Assembly (NCBI GenBank): GCA_902782445.1 | Contig: CACZNC010000013.1 | Span: 1 to 51,037, forward strand | Source: an uncultured Ruminococcus sp. | GTDB taxonomy: Bacteria > Bacillota > Clostridia > Oscillospirales > CAG-272 | Reading direction: 5' to 3' | Length of the DNA stretch: 51,037 nt | In this document: positions 17,449 through 24,760 of the stretch, in pieces | How the letters are laid out: every line of letters begins with the position of its first letter | Numbering within the stretch: position 1 is the first letter of the stretch | Notes under the pieces: generated by a model | Told to the model about the DNA's origin: nothing | Seen by the model: the letters and a program-made list of their open reading frames with translations, nothing else | The model's database searches: none | Program-made: the position numbers and the translations under genes

Positions 17449-18825
17449 ATGGCTAAAATGTGGGACGCCCGCTTCTCCAAGGAAGAGAATGCGCGCGTCA
17501 ACGACTTCAATTCTTCCATCCGCTTCGATTCCCGCATGTTCCGCGAGGACATCGAGGGATCCGTCGCCCACGTGACGATGCTCGGCAGGCAGGGGATCAT
17601 CGGCGAAGACGAAGCCGCCAAAATCGCGGACGCTCTGAAAACGATCCGGGACGACATCGAATCCGGCGCGCTCCCCATAGATCCCGAGGCCGAGGATATC
17701 CACATGTTCGTGGAAGAGGTCCTCACGGCGCGGATCGGGGACGCCGGGAAAAAGCTCCATACCGCCCGCAGCCGCAACGATCAGGTCGCCCTCGACATCC
17801 GGCTCTATCTGCGGCGGGAAATCGGCGAGATCCGCTCCCTGCTCCGGGTCCTCCTCGGGACTGTCGCGGATCTTGCGGAAAAATACGCCGGGGCCGTGAT
17901 GCCGGGGTACACCCATCTGCAGAGAGCGCAGCCCGTGACCTTCGGACACTATGTGCTGGCCTACGCGCAGATGTTCCTCCGGGACGACGGACGGCTCGCC
18001 GAGATCGCGAAGCACGTCAACATCTCCCCCCTGGGATCGGGAGCCCTGGCCGCGACGACCCATCCCATCGACCGGCATCTGACCGCCGAGCTTCTCGGGA
18101 TGGACGGGGTGACGGAGAACTCCCTCGACGGCGTGTCCGACCGGGATTTCGCCGCGGAGCTGATCTTCGCCCTCTCTCTGATCATGACTCATCTCTCCCG
18201 CTTCTCCGAGGAGATCATCCTCTGGTGTTCGGGCGAATTCGCCTTCGTGGAGCTGGATGACGCGTTCTCCACCGGATCCTCCATCATGCCCCAGAAGAAA
18301 AACCCCGATATTGCGGAACTGGTGCGGGGCAAGACCGGACGGGTCTACGGCGATCTCATCGCGCTGCTGACCGTTTTGAAGGGGATCCCCCTCGCCTACA
18401 ACAAGGACATGCAGGAGGACAAGGAGGCGGTGTTCGACGCCATCGACACGGCGAAGATCTGCCTCGAACTCTTCTCCTCGATGCTCGGCACCATGACCGT
18501 GCGGACGGACCGGCTCCGTCAGGCTGCTTCGGGCGGATTCATCAACGCCACCGACTGTGCCGATTATCTCGCGAAGAAGGGTCTTCCCTTCCGGGATGCG
18601 TACCGGGTAAGCGGAAAGATCGTGGCCTGGTGCGCGGAAAACGGAGGGACCCTCGAATCCCTGCCCCTCGACGTCTATCGGCAGTTTTCCCCCCTCTTCG
18701 ACGAGGATGTGTACGACGCCGTGGATCTCGACAACTGCGTGAACCGGCGCACGGTCTGGGGAGGCCCCTCGATGGAATCCGTGAAGCGTCAGATCGCCCT
18801 GGTCCGCGCGGCCATTTCGGAATAA
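17449..18825 (+). CDS. argH: argininosuccinate lyase
   Basis: Splits argininosuccinate to arginine and fumarate. The 458-residue protein begins MAKMWDARFSK and has HTARSRNDQVALD, the substrate segment TVGYTHLQ-like MPGYTHLQRAQPVTFGH, and the fumarase-superfamily signature GSSIMPQKKNPD. All are intact and the length is normal. GGAG six bases before the ATG fixes the start, with a hairpin just upstream. Paired with argG; ornithine-side genes are not in the window. Confidence 0.97.
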   Translation: MAKMWDARFSKEENARVNDFNSSIRFDSRMFREDIEGSVAHVTMLGRQGIIGEDEAAKIADALKTIRDDIESGALPIDPEAEDIHMFVEEVLTARIGDAGKKLHTARSRNDQVALDIRLYLRREIGEIRSLLRVLLGTVADLAEKYAGAVMPGYTHLQRAQPVTFGHYVLAYAQMFLRDDGRLAEIAKHVNISPLGSGALAATTHPIDRHLTAELLGMDGVTENSLDGVSDRDFAAELIFALSLIMTHLSRFSEEIILWCSGEFAFVELDDAFSTGSSIMPQKKNPDIAELVRGKTGRVYGDLIALLTVLKGIPLAYNKDMQEDKEAVFDAIDTAKICLELFSSMLGTMTVRTDRLRQAASGGFINATDCADYLAKKGLPFRDAYRVSGKIVAWCAENGGTLESLPLDVYRQFSPLFDEDVYDAVDLDNCVNRRTVWGGPSMESVKRQIALVRAAISE

Positions 18826-18867
18826 ACGGATTTTTGCCCGAACCTGGCGCGAATCTGCCACAGGGAC

Positions 18868-18895
18868 TTGACATTTTTCGGTTTTGTGGTACAAT
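18868..18895 (+). promoter_or_regulatory. promoter of the NlpC/P60 operon
   Basis: TTGACA (18868-18873), 16 bases, TACAAT (18890-18895), about 50 bases before the lipoprotein gene. Confidence 0.75.
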
Positions 18896-18946
18896 AAACT
18901 GTCGGCGGTCAATCTGCCGTATTCTGCTTCAAACCCGGAGTCCGAT

Positions 18947-20386
18947 ATGTTTGTACGAAAAACGTCCAGAGAATTCAGAAAGAGGATCCTTCTTTCCCTT
19001 CTCGCGGGCGTTTTTTTCCTTTCTTCCTGTTCGGCCTTCGAACTGAGGGAAGCGGACGGATTGACCCCGGTCTATACCGAGGCGGAACCTGAGCCGGAGG
19101 AGGTCCCCGAGATCCCGAAGATCGCCGAAACGGCCCCGCCCGTCCCGGAACCCGTTGAAACCGAGCCCGAAACGGAAGAGATCGTTGAGACCGAACCCTT
19201 CCGCCCGGCGATCCCGGAGGGAGAACGCGAGATTTCCGGGGAGGCCGCGGACTGGATCGCGCAGTTCGATTCCCGGTTCGGGGAAGGCGCGTCGGACGCT
19301 GTGATCCTGGACCCGGAGGAAATCGAGGCATACAACCGCCGCATGACGGAGAACTGCCCGACCCTCGTCAACATCGAAGAGATCCCGGAAACGGCGGACG
19401 GGACGGCGCTCATCGGCCGGATCTCCTCCTACTCCTTCCCCCAGGGCGACAAATTCGACCGGGGAGGCAAGCCCATCGACGCGGAGGCCCGGGAAGCGAT
19501 CCTTTCCAACCGCGCGCTCGAGACCATCGGAGCGGAAGTTGAAGTCCTGCCCGCCATCGTCACGGCGCGGTGCGACCTCAAGACCTTCCCCACCTCCCTC
19601 GGATTCTACGACAGCGGGGACACCTTTTACAGCCTGATCCAGCAGACGGAACTGATCGTCGGGATGCCCGTCTGGGTCCTGCACCGGAGCGCGGACGGAG
19701 GCTATCTCTACGTCCAGAGTTATTATTACGAAGGCTGGATCTCCGCCAGCGCCGCCGCTTTCTGCGACCGGGAGACCTTCCTTTCCTTCTGCCGTCCCGA
19801 TACCTACGTGACCGTGACCGCCGTGAAGGTCGACGCGGGACACACGGAGCTCGACATGGGCGTGGTCCTTCCCTGCGTGGGAGAGACGGAGGAGAATTAT
19901 ATCGCTGTCCTTCCCATGCGCGAGGCGGGCGGATCCTGTTCGGAGCGGGAGACGAACATCCCGAAATCCGACGCCTGGCCGGGACACCTGCCATACACCA
20001 TGAAAAACTATTACGCCCAGGCCTTCGCCTATCTCGGTACCCAGTACGGATGGGGCGGCGCGGACGGGGGGATCGACTGCTCGGGATTCGTCTGCGCGGT
20101 CTTCCGCACCTTCGGCATCATGCTCCCCCGGGACACGAGAGAACAGAAGGACTACGCGGGCGAGGTCGTCTATACGGAAAACTACGACGCGGAGGCCACG
20201 GACGGGCTGCTCTCGTCTCTCAGGGCTCCGGCGGCTCTCTACCGTCCGAAGCACGTCATGCTGTACCTCGGCAAATCGGCCGACGGGATGCACCGCGTCA
20301 TTCACGCTCCGAAGGGCGGAGATTTTGTGAAGGTCGCGGTACTCGACACGACAAGGCCCCTGTCTTCCGTCGTCGAGTTCCGCTGA
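18947..20386 (+). CDS. NlpC/P60 family lipoprotein with SH3 domains
   Basis: A 479-residue surface lipoprotein. The signal peptide ends in a lipobox FLSSC (Cys28), followed by an acidic proline/glutamate linker to about 90. Residues about 95-350 hold the NlpC/P60 N-terminal stalk and SH3-like segments. The catalytic domain has DCSGFV (Cys378), PKHVMLYLG (His436) and His453. Such enzymes cut D-Glu-diaminopimelate bonds in wall peptides. CGGAG six bases before the ATG selects the start over one 63 bases upstream. It is cotranscribed with the phosphodiesterase 20 bases downstream. The domain order resembles the YkfC type, which recycles murein peptides. Confidence 0.9.
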   Translation: MFVRKTSREFRKRILLSLLAGVFFLSSCSAFELREADGLTPVYTEAEPEPEEVPEIPKIAETAPPVPEPVETEPETEEIVETEPFRPAIPEGEREISGEAADWIAQFDSRFGEGASDAVILDPEEIEAYNRRMTENCPTLVNIEEIPETADGTALIGRISSYSFPQGDKFDRGGKPIDAEAREAILSNRALETIGAEVEVLPAIVTARCDLKTFPTSLGFYDSGDTFYSLIQQTELIVGMPVWVLHRSADGGYLYVQSYYYEGWISASAAAFCDRETFLSFCRPDTYVTVTAVKVDAGHTELDMGVVLPCVGETEENYIAVLPMREAGGSCSERETNIPKSDAWPGHLPYTMKNYYAQAFAYLGTQYGWGGADGGIDCSGFVCAVFRTFGIMLPRDTREQKDYAGEVVYTENYDAEATDGLLSSLRAPAALYRPKHVMLYLGKSADGMHRVIHAPKGGDFVKVAVLDTTRPLSSVVEFR

Positions 20387-20406
20387 CGCAACAGAGGAGG
20401 TCCGCG

Positions 20407-21702
20407 ATGAACGGAAAAATGATCGTGTTTTCGGCGGACGCGCTGGTGCACGAGGATATGGAAGAACTGTCCGCGATGCCGAATTTCCGGAAATATCTCG
20501 CGGGCGGAGCGGCAATCAAAAGGGTGAAGTCGATCTATCCGACGATCACCTATCCCTGCCACACCACCATGGCGACCGGATGTTTTCCCGACCGGCACGG
20601 GATCCCCGGGAATCTGAAATCTCCGCGGCAGTACCTCCGCTCTCCGATCCCATGGATCTGGGAGCACGAATTCGTGAAGGTCCCGGATATCTTCGACGCT
20701 GCGAAAAAAGCCGGACTCACGACGGCGGCGGTGTTCTGGCCCTGCACGGGGAACCACCCATCCGTCGACTGGCTGATCGACGAATACTGGACCCAGAGGC
20801 CGGGGCAGACGCTCATCGAGGCTTTCGCCGAAATGGGCGCCCGGGAGGAGCTCTTCCCGATCATCGAAAGACACGCCCATCTGATGCAGGAGAGGAAGCA
20901 CCCGTTCTGCGACGACTTCATGCTCGCCTGCGCCTGCGATATCATCCGGGAACACCGCCCCGACCTCATCATGATCCATCCCGCGAACATCGACGGCGCG
21001 CGGCACGGTCACGGGGTGTTCGGGGATCACATCCGGAAGGCCCTCGAAGACACGGACCGCTGGATCGGAGATCTGATGGAAGCGGCCTCCGACGCGGGCG
21101 TGCTCGGGGAGACGAATTTCGTTCTGACCTCCGATCACGGGCAGATGGACATCAAGCGGGTCATTCACATCAATGTCCTTTTGGCGGACGCCGGTCTGAT
21201 CCGTTCCCGGGGCGAAAACGAGGACCCGGAATGGGACGCCTGGTGCCAGTCCGGCGGCATGTCGGCCTGCGTGTACCTGAAAGATCCCTCCGACCGCGCG
21301 CTGTGGGAAAAAACATACGCGGTCCTGAACCACCTCTGCGAGGAAGGGGTCTACGGGATCAGCCGGGTCTATACGGCAGAGGAGGCGGTCCGGGAAGAGC
21401 ATTACGGCGGGGATTTCTCCTTTGTGCTCGAGACGGACAACTACACCTCCTTCGGCGACCGCTTCCTCCGTCCCCTCGTCACGGGAGCGGACAACGGGGA
21501 TTACCGCAAAGGCCGCGCCACCCACGGTTATCTCCCGTCGAAAGGACCTTCCCCGGTGTTTTACTGCAAAGGACCCGCCTTCCGGGACGGAGCGGAACTG
21601 GAAGAAGGGCGGCTCGTGGACGAAGCTCCGACGGTCGCGAAGGCTCTCGGGATCGACATGCCGGACACCGACGGGCATCCCGTGACGGAACTTTTGAAAT
21701 AA
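20407..21702 (+). CDS. alkaline-phosphatase-fold nucleotide pyrophosphatase/phosphodiesterase
   Basis: A 431-residue enzyme of the ENPP-like branch of the alkaline phosphatase superfamily, with two zinc ions. The nucleophile segment is YPTITYPCHTTMATG (Thr48 by alignment), and metal-ligand motifs follow: NIDGARHGHG, TSDHGQMD and ATHGYLP near the C-terminus. There is no signal peptide, so it acts in the cytosol unlike most eukaryotic relatives. AGAGGAGG precedes the ATG. The substrate could be a nucleotide sugar, a phosphonate or a phosphodiester. Paired with the NlpC/P60 lipoprotein, then a terminator. Confidence 0.86.
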   Translation: MNGKMIVFSADALVHEDMEELSAMPNFRKYLAGGAAIKRVKSIYPTITYPCHTTMATGCFPDRHGIPGNLKSPRQYLRSPIPWIWEHEFVKVPDIFDAAKKAGLTTAAVFWPCTGNHPSVDWLIDEYWTQRPGQTLIEAFAEMGAREELFPIIERHAHLMQERKHPFCDDFMLACACDIIREHRPDLIMIHPANIDGARHGHGVFGDHIRKALEDTDRWIGDLMEAASDAGVLGETNFVLTSDHGQMDIKRVIHINVLLADAGLIRSRGENEDPEWDAWCQSGGMSACVYLKDPSDRALWEKTYAVLNHLCEEGVYGISRVYTAEEAVREEHYGGDFSFVLETDNYTSFGDRFLRPLVTGADNGDYRKGRATHGYLPSKGPSPVFYCKGPAFRDGAELEEGRLVDEAPTVAKALGIDMPDTDGHPVTELLK

Positions 21703-21755
21703 CAGAAAAACTGCCGGTCTCTCCGTGGATGGGGAAACCGGCGGTTCTGTTTCTG
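21703..21755. terminator. terminator between convergent genes
   Basis: ACAGAA-AAC-GCCGGT pairs with ACCGGC-GTT-TCTGT with small bulges; T-rich sequence follows. It serves the phosphodiesterase gene and probably the HPr-like gene. Confidence 0.6.
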
Positions 21756-21760
21756 CCCGG

Positions 21761-21991
21761 TCAGGCGATAAATTTTTCGAAGTCGAAATAGCAGTCGTAG
21801 TCGGATTCGACGTAGATCTCTTCCCATGCCAGACGGGCGAGGGCGACGCCGAGATAGCTCTTCGCGCTCAGACGGTGGTGTCCGTTCACAAGCCAGACTT
21901 CCCGCAGGCAACCGACGGCGGCTTTCGTGAAAGCGATCACGTCCGCTGTGGATTCCAGCCTGATTTTATACCGAAACTGCGTTTTTTCCAT
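21761..21991 (-). CDS. HPr-like protein lacking the phosphorylated histidine
   Basis: A 76-residue protein with the length and strand/helix pattern of HPr. The region around the regulatory serine is kept (RLSAKSYLGVALA), but the phosphotransferase site LHARPA is replaced by LESTADVIAF, so it cannot carry phosphate in the usual PTS way. It may be a Crh-like regulator or a structural homologue. The ATG at 21991 has GGGAG eight bases upstream; an ATG two codons earlier is the alternative. Monocistronic, with a strong promoter, in front of but divergent from spoVAD. Confidence 0.7.
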   Translation of the reverse strand: MEKTQFRYKIRLESTADVIAFTKAAVGCLREVWLVNGHHRLSAKSYLGVALARLAWEEIYVESDYDCYFDFEKFIA

Positions 21992-22048
21992 ATTCATCAC
22001 TCCCGCGCCGGAAAACCGGATGATCCCGCTTTTTTCCCGGCCGGAACT

Positions 22049-22076
22049 ATTATACCGCACCATCCGGAATTGTCAA
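22049..22076 (-). promoter_or_regulatory. promoter of the HPr-like gene
   Basis: Reverse strand TTGACA (22071-22076), 16 bases, TATAAT (22049-22054). Confidence 0.8.
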
Positions 22077-22192
22077 GAGGACGCCGCAATCTTCTCCCAA
22101 TTGACCTTTCGGCACGGTCGGAACCTCTCAAATCCCGTCGATTTCAACAAACGGAATGGAAGAGACTTGTGCAAGTACCATAGTCCGAGGCG

Positions 22193-22221
22193 GTATAAAA
22201 CAGAAAATCGGGGACATACTA
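22193..22221 (+). promoter_or_regulatory. sigma-G/sigma-F type (forespore) promoter of spoVAD
   Basis: GTATA (22193-22197), 17 bases, CATACTA (22215-22221). This fits the forespore consensus GHATR / CATNNTA known from Bacillus, and the -10 box is a perfect match. The leader to spoVAD is about 22 bases. spoVA operons depend on sigma-G in Bacillus, so place and sequence agree. Confidence 0.75.
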
Positions 22222-22251
22222 CGGGCAGAAACCGATTACGGAGAAAATGGT

Positions 22252-23298
22252 ATGCAGAAGAATTCATTCGTGCCCGGAAGACGGGTTTTCCTCGTCTCGG
22301 CCGGGTCCGTCGTGGGGAGCAAGGAGAAAAAGGGACCGCTCGGCAGCCGGTTCGATTTCAGCGGGGACGACCGGTTCGGGAAGGAGACCTGGGAAAAAGC
22401 GGAGGCGGAAATGCAGAGACTCGCCCTCGGGATCGCCCTCCGAAAGGCGGAACTGGTGGACGCGGAGCTCGATCTGCTCTTTGCCGGAGATCTCGTCAAT
22501 CAGTGCCTGCCCTCGGTATTCGGACTGCGCGGATACCGGATACCGCTTCTCAGCCTGTTCGGTGCCTGTTCCACCTGCGCGGAGGGTCTGCTGCTCGGGG
22601 CTCTGGCGGCGGGGAGCACGGTGAGAAGGGCGGCGGCGGTGACTTCCTCCCATTTCTGCACTGCGGAGAGGCAGTTCCGTATGCCGGTGGAGTACGGCGG
22701 GCAGAGGCCTCCCACCGCCCAGTGGACCGCGACAGGAGCCGGGGCTTTCATCCTTTCGTCCAGTCTCAGGGACGCGCGGAGGACGGACGGGGATTTCGTG
22801 CTGGAGATCACCGAGGTCATGCCGGGGTGCGTGGTGGACCGGGGCGTAACCGATGCCGCCAATATGGGTGCCGCAATGGCTCCGGCCGCGGCGGACACAA
22901 TCAGCCGGTATGCGGCGGGGGGAGGCAGTCTCGAAGACGCGCTGGTCGTCACCGGAGATCTCGGGGCCGAGGGGAGCGGGATCCTCGTCGATCTGCTCCG
23001 GGCGGAGGGGATCGACATCGGGAAGAATCACCGGGACTGCGGCCTCGAACTGTTCGATCCGGAGAAGGACGACGTGCACGCCGGGGGTTCGGGATGCGGA
23101 TGCTCGGCGGTGGTGATGGCGTCCCTCTTCCTCGACGACATGAAGAAGGGGCTGACCGGCGACATCCTGTTCGTGGGGACGGGAGCCCTCACCAACGCGA
23201 CGGCCTCGGGACAGGGGGAGAGCATCCCGGGAGTGGCCCATCTGGTCCGGTTTTCCCCCGCGCGCCGGTCCGATCTGAGGGAAGAAGGGAGTCAATGA
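22252..23298 (+). CDS. spoVAD: stage V sporulation protein AD
   Basis: Part of the SpoVA channel that moves dipicolinic acid into the forespore and out on germination; AD is the thiolase-fold subunit that binds dipicolinate. The 348-residue protein shows the family's GDLVNQCLPSVFGLR, SLFGACSTCAEGLLLG, SSHFCTAERQFRMPVEYGGQ, PPTAQWTATGAGA, NMGAAMAPAA and GGSGCGCSA. GGAG eight bases before the ATG gives the start. It overlaps spoVAE by four bases. The usual upstream partner spoVAC is absent here; the gene upstream is on the other strand. Confidence 0.95.
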   Translation: MQKNSFVPGRRVFLVSAGSVVGSKEKKGPLGSRFDFSGDDRFGKETWEKAEAEMQRLALGIALRKAELVDAELDLLFAGDLVNQCLPSVFGLRGYRIPLLSLFGACSTCAEGLLLGALAAGSTVRRAAAVTSSHFCTAERQFRMPVEYGGQRPPTAQWTATGAGAFILSSSLRDARRTDGDFVLEITEVMPGCVVDRGVTDAANMGAAMAPAAADTISRYAAGGGSLEDALVVTGDLGAEGSGILVDLLRAEGIDIGKNHRDCGLELFDPEKDDVHAGGSGCGCSAVVMASLFLDDMKKGLTGDILFVGTGALTNATASGQGESIPGVAHLVRFSPARRSDLREEGSQ

Positions 23299-23669
23299 CG
23301 ATGGAGATTCTTCTTGCGCTGATCCGGGCGTTTCTCGTCGGGGGACTGTTCTGCGCCGTCGCCCAGATTCTCATCGACCGCACGAGGCTGACGCCCGCCC
23401 GGATCCTCACGGCTTATGTCGTCGCGGGGGTGGTCCTCGGGGCGGTCGGGATCTACGCTCCGGTCTTCGAATTCGCGGGAGCCGGGGCCACGGTGCCGCT
23501 GACGGGATTCGGATTTCTCATCAGCCGCGGGGTCCGGGAAGCCGTGGCGGCGGAGGGGTGGATCGGGGCTCTGAAAGGTCCTCTCACCGCGGCGTCGGGC
23601 GGGATCGGCGCGGCTCTTACGGCGGGACTGCTCGTCTCCCTGCTCTTTGACAGCCGGGCAAAAGGATAA
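23295..23669 (+). CDS. spoVAE: stage V sporulation protein AE
   Basis: A 124-residue membrane protein with about four helices. FLVGGLFCAVAQILIDRTRLTPARILTAY-type sequence, VVAGVVLGAVGIY and the conserved loop GFGFLISRGVREAV match the short SpoVAE subunit of the dipicolinate channel. The ATGA overlap with spoVAD means coupled translation; a second ATG two codons later is possible. No further SpoVA gene follows; the next gene has its own promoter. Confidence 0.93.
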   Translation: MTMEILLALIRAFLVGGLFCAVAQILIDRTRLTPARILTAYVVAGVVLGAVGIYAPVFEFAGAGATVPLTGFGFLISRGVREAVAAEGWIGALKGPLTAASGGIGAALTAGLLVSLLFDSRAKG

Positions 23670-23677
23670 AAACGGTC

Positions 23678-23706
23678 TTGATTCTCCCGCCGCTCTGTGA
23701 TAAAAT
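23678..23706 (+). promoter_or_regulatory. promoter of the DUF4838-like gene
   Basis: TTGATT (23678-23683), 17 bases, TAAAAT (23701-23706), 30 bases before the start. Confidence 0.7.
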
Positions 23707-23735
23707 GAAAAAAACGGAGCGGACGGAGGAAAGTC

Positions 23736-24695
23736 ATGCTGAAACACCGGGGGATCGTCATTCACGACACGGACTGCGGAGAATACTGGGCGGGACGGCT
23801 CGAAAAAAGCGGGATCGACACGCTGGGGGTGCATCCGGCGGGCGGGATCGACGCGCACCTGACCCTCGCCGCCTGCGCGGATTTTGTGAAAACGGAGGAC
23901 TTTCTCAGCTTCCGGGATCGGCTGAACCGGGCGGGAATCCGGGTGGAGTTCGAAATGCACGCGCTGTCCTGGCTCTTGCCGCGGGATCTGTTTTCAAAGC
24001 ATCCCGAATGGTTCCGCGCCGCGGAAAACGGGGAACGGACGCCCCGGTTCAACTGCTGCGCCTCGAATCCCGAAGCCCTCGAATATCTCAGGGAGCGGAC
24101 CGCCCTGCTCGCTTCCCTCTTCCCGTCGGACACCCGCCGGTATCATTTCTGGATCGACGACGTGGCGGAGGCAAAGTGCCATTGTCCGGCCTGCGAATCC
24201 CTCACGGCGTCCGATCAGGCTCTGATCCTGACGAACGCGATGGCGGAGGGCGTGCGCCGGACGGATCCCGAGGGGAAGACCGCGTATCTCGCTTACTGCG
24301 AAACGCTGAACGTGCCGAAAAGTATAAAACCCCATCCGGCGGTCTTTCTCGAATTCGCCCCCATCGCGCGGAGCTTCACCCGCTCCCTCTTCGATCCGGC
24401 GGACGAAAAAAACGCGGCGCAGGTGAATAATCTTCCCGGCTTACTCGCGTTCTTCGGCTCCCGGGACGCGAAAGTCCTCGATTACTGGGTCGACAATTCC
24501 CTCTTCTCCGGCTGGAAGCTGCCTCCGAAAAAGTTCGAACTGAACGCCGGAGTCTGCCGAGCCGACGTCCTCGGGTATGCCGAACGGGGATTCGAGTCCG
24601 TCACGTCCTTCGGGTGCTTCCTCGGGGAGAATTACCGGGAACTCTGGGGAGACGCGCCGGTCGAAGGGTATTTCCGCATCCTTTCGGAGGCCTGA
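23736..24695 (+). CDS. DUF4838-like protein
   Basis: A 319-residue cytosolic protein. The central segment FWIDDVAEAKCHCPACESLT, then a QALILTNAMAEGVR helix and AYLAYCETLNVPK, resembles DUF4838 proteins, which are TIM-barrel-like and often lie near polysaccharide-degradation genes. The C-x-C-x2-C cluster could bind metal. LSWLLPRDLFSKHPEWF in the first third also recalls glycoside-hydrolase-like barrels. No catalytic assignment is safe. GGAGG precedes the ATG; promoter and terminator make it monocistronic. Confidence in the gene is high, in the family moderate. Confidence 0.72.
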   Translation: MLKHRGIVIHDTDCGEYWAGRLEKSGIDTLGVHPAGGIDAHLTLAACADFVKTEDFLSFRDRLNRAGIRVEFEMHALSWLLPRDLFSKHPEWFRAAENGERTPRFNCCASNPEALEYLRERTALLASLFPSDTRRYHFWIDDVAEAKCHCPACESLTASDQALILTNAMAEGVRRTDPEGKTAYLAYCETLNVPKSIKPHPAVFLEFAPIARSFTRSLFDPADEKNAAQVNNLPGLLAFFGSRDAKVLDYWVDNSLFSGWKLPPKKFELNAGVCRADVLGYAERGFESVTSFGCFLGENYRELWGDAPVEGYFRILSEA

Positions 24696-24719
24696 CGCGT
24701 TTTCCGTCTCATAAGAATA

Positions 24720-24760
24720 CCCCGACCGGTTGTCCGTTTCGGATCCGGCCGGGGAGTTTT
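24720..24760. terminator. terminator between convergent genes
   Basis: CCCCGACCGG (24720-24729) pairs with CCGGCCGGGG (24745-24754) with one mismatch, followed by AGTTTT. Confidence 0.7.
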
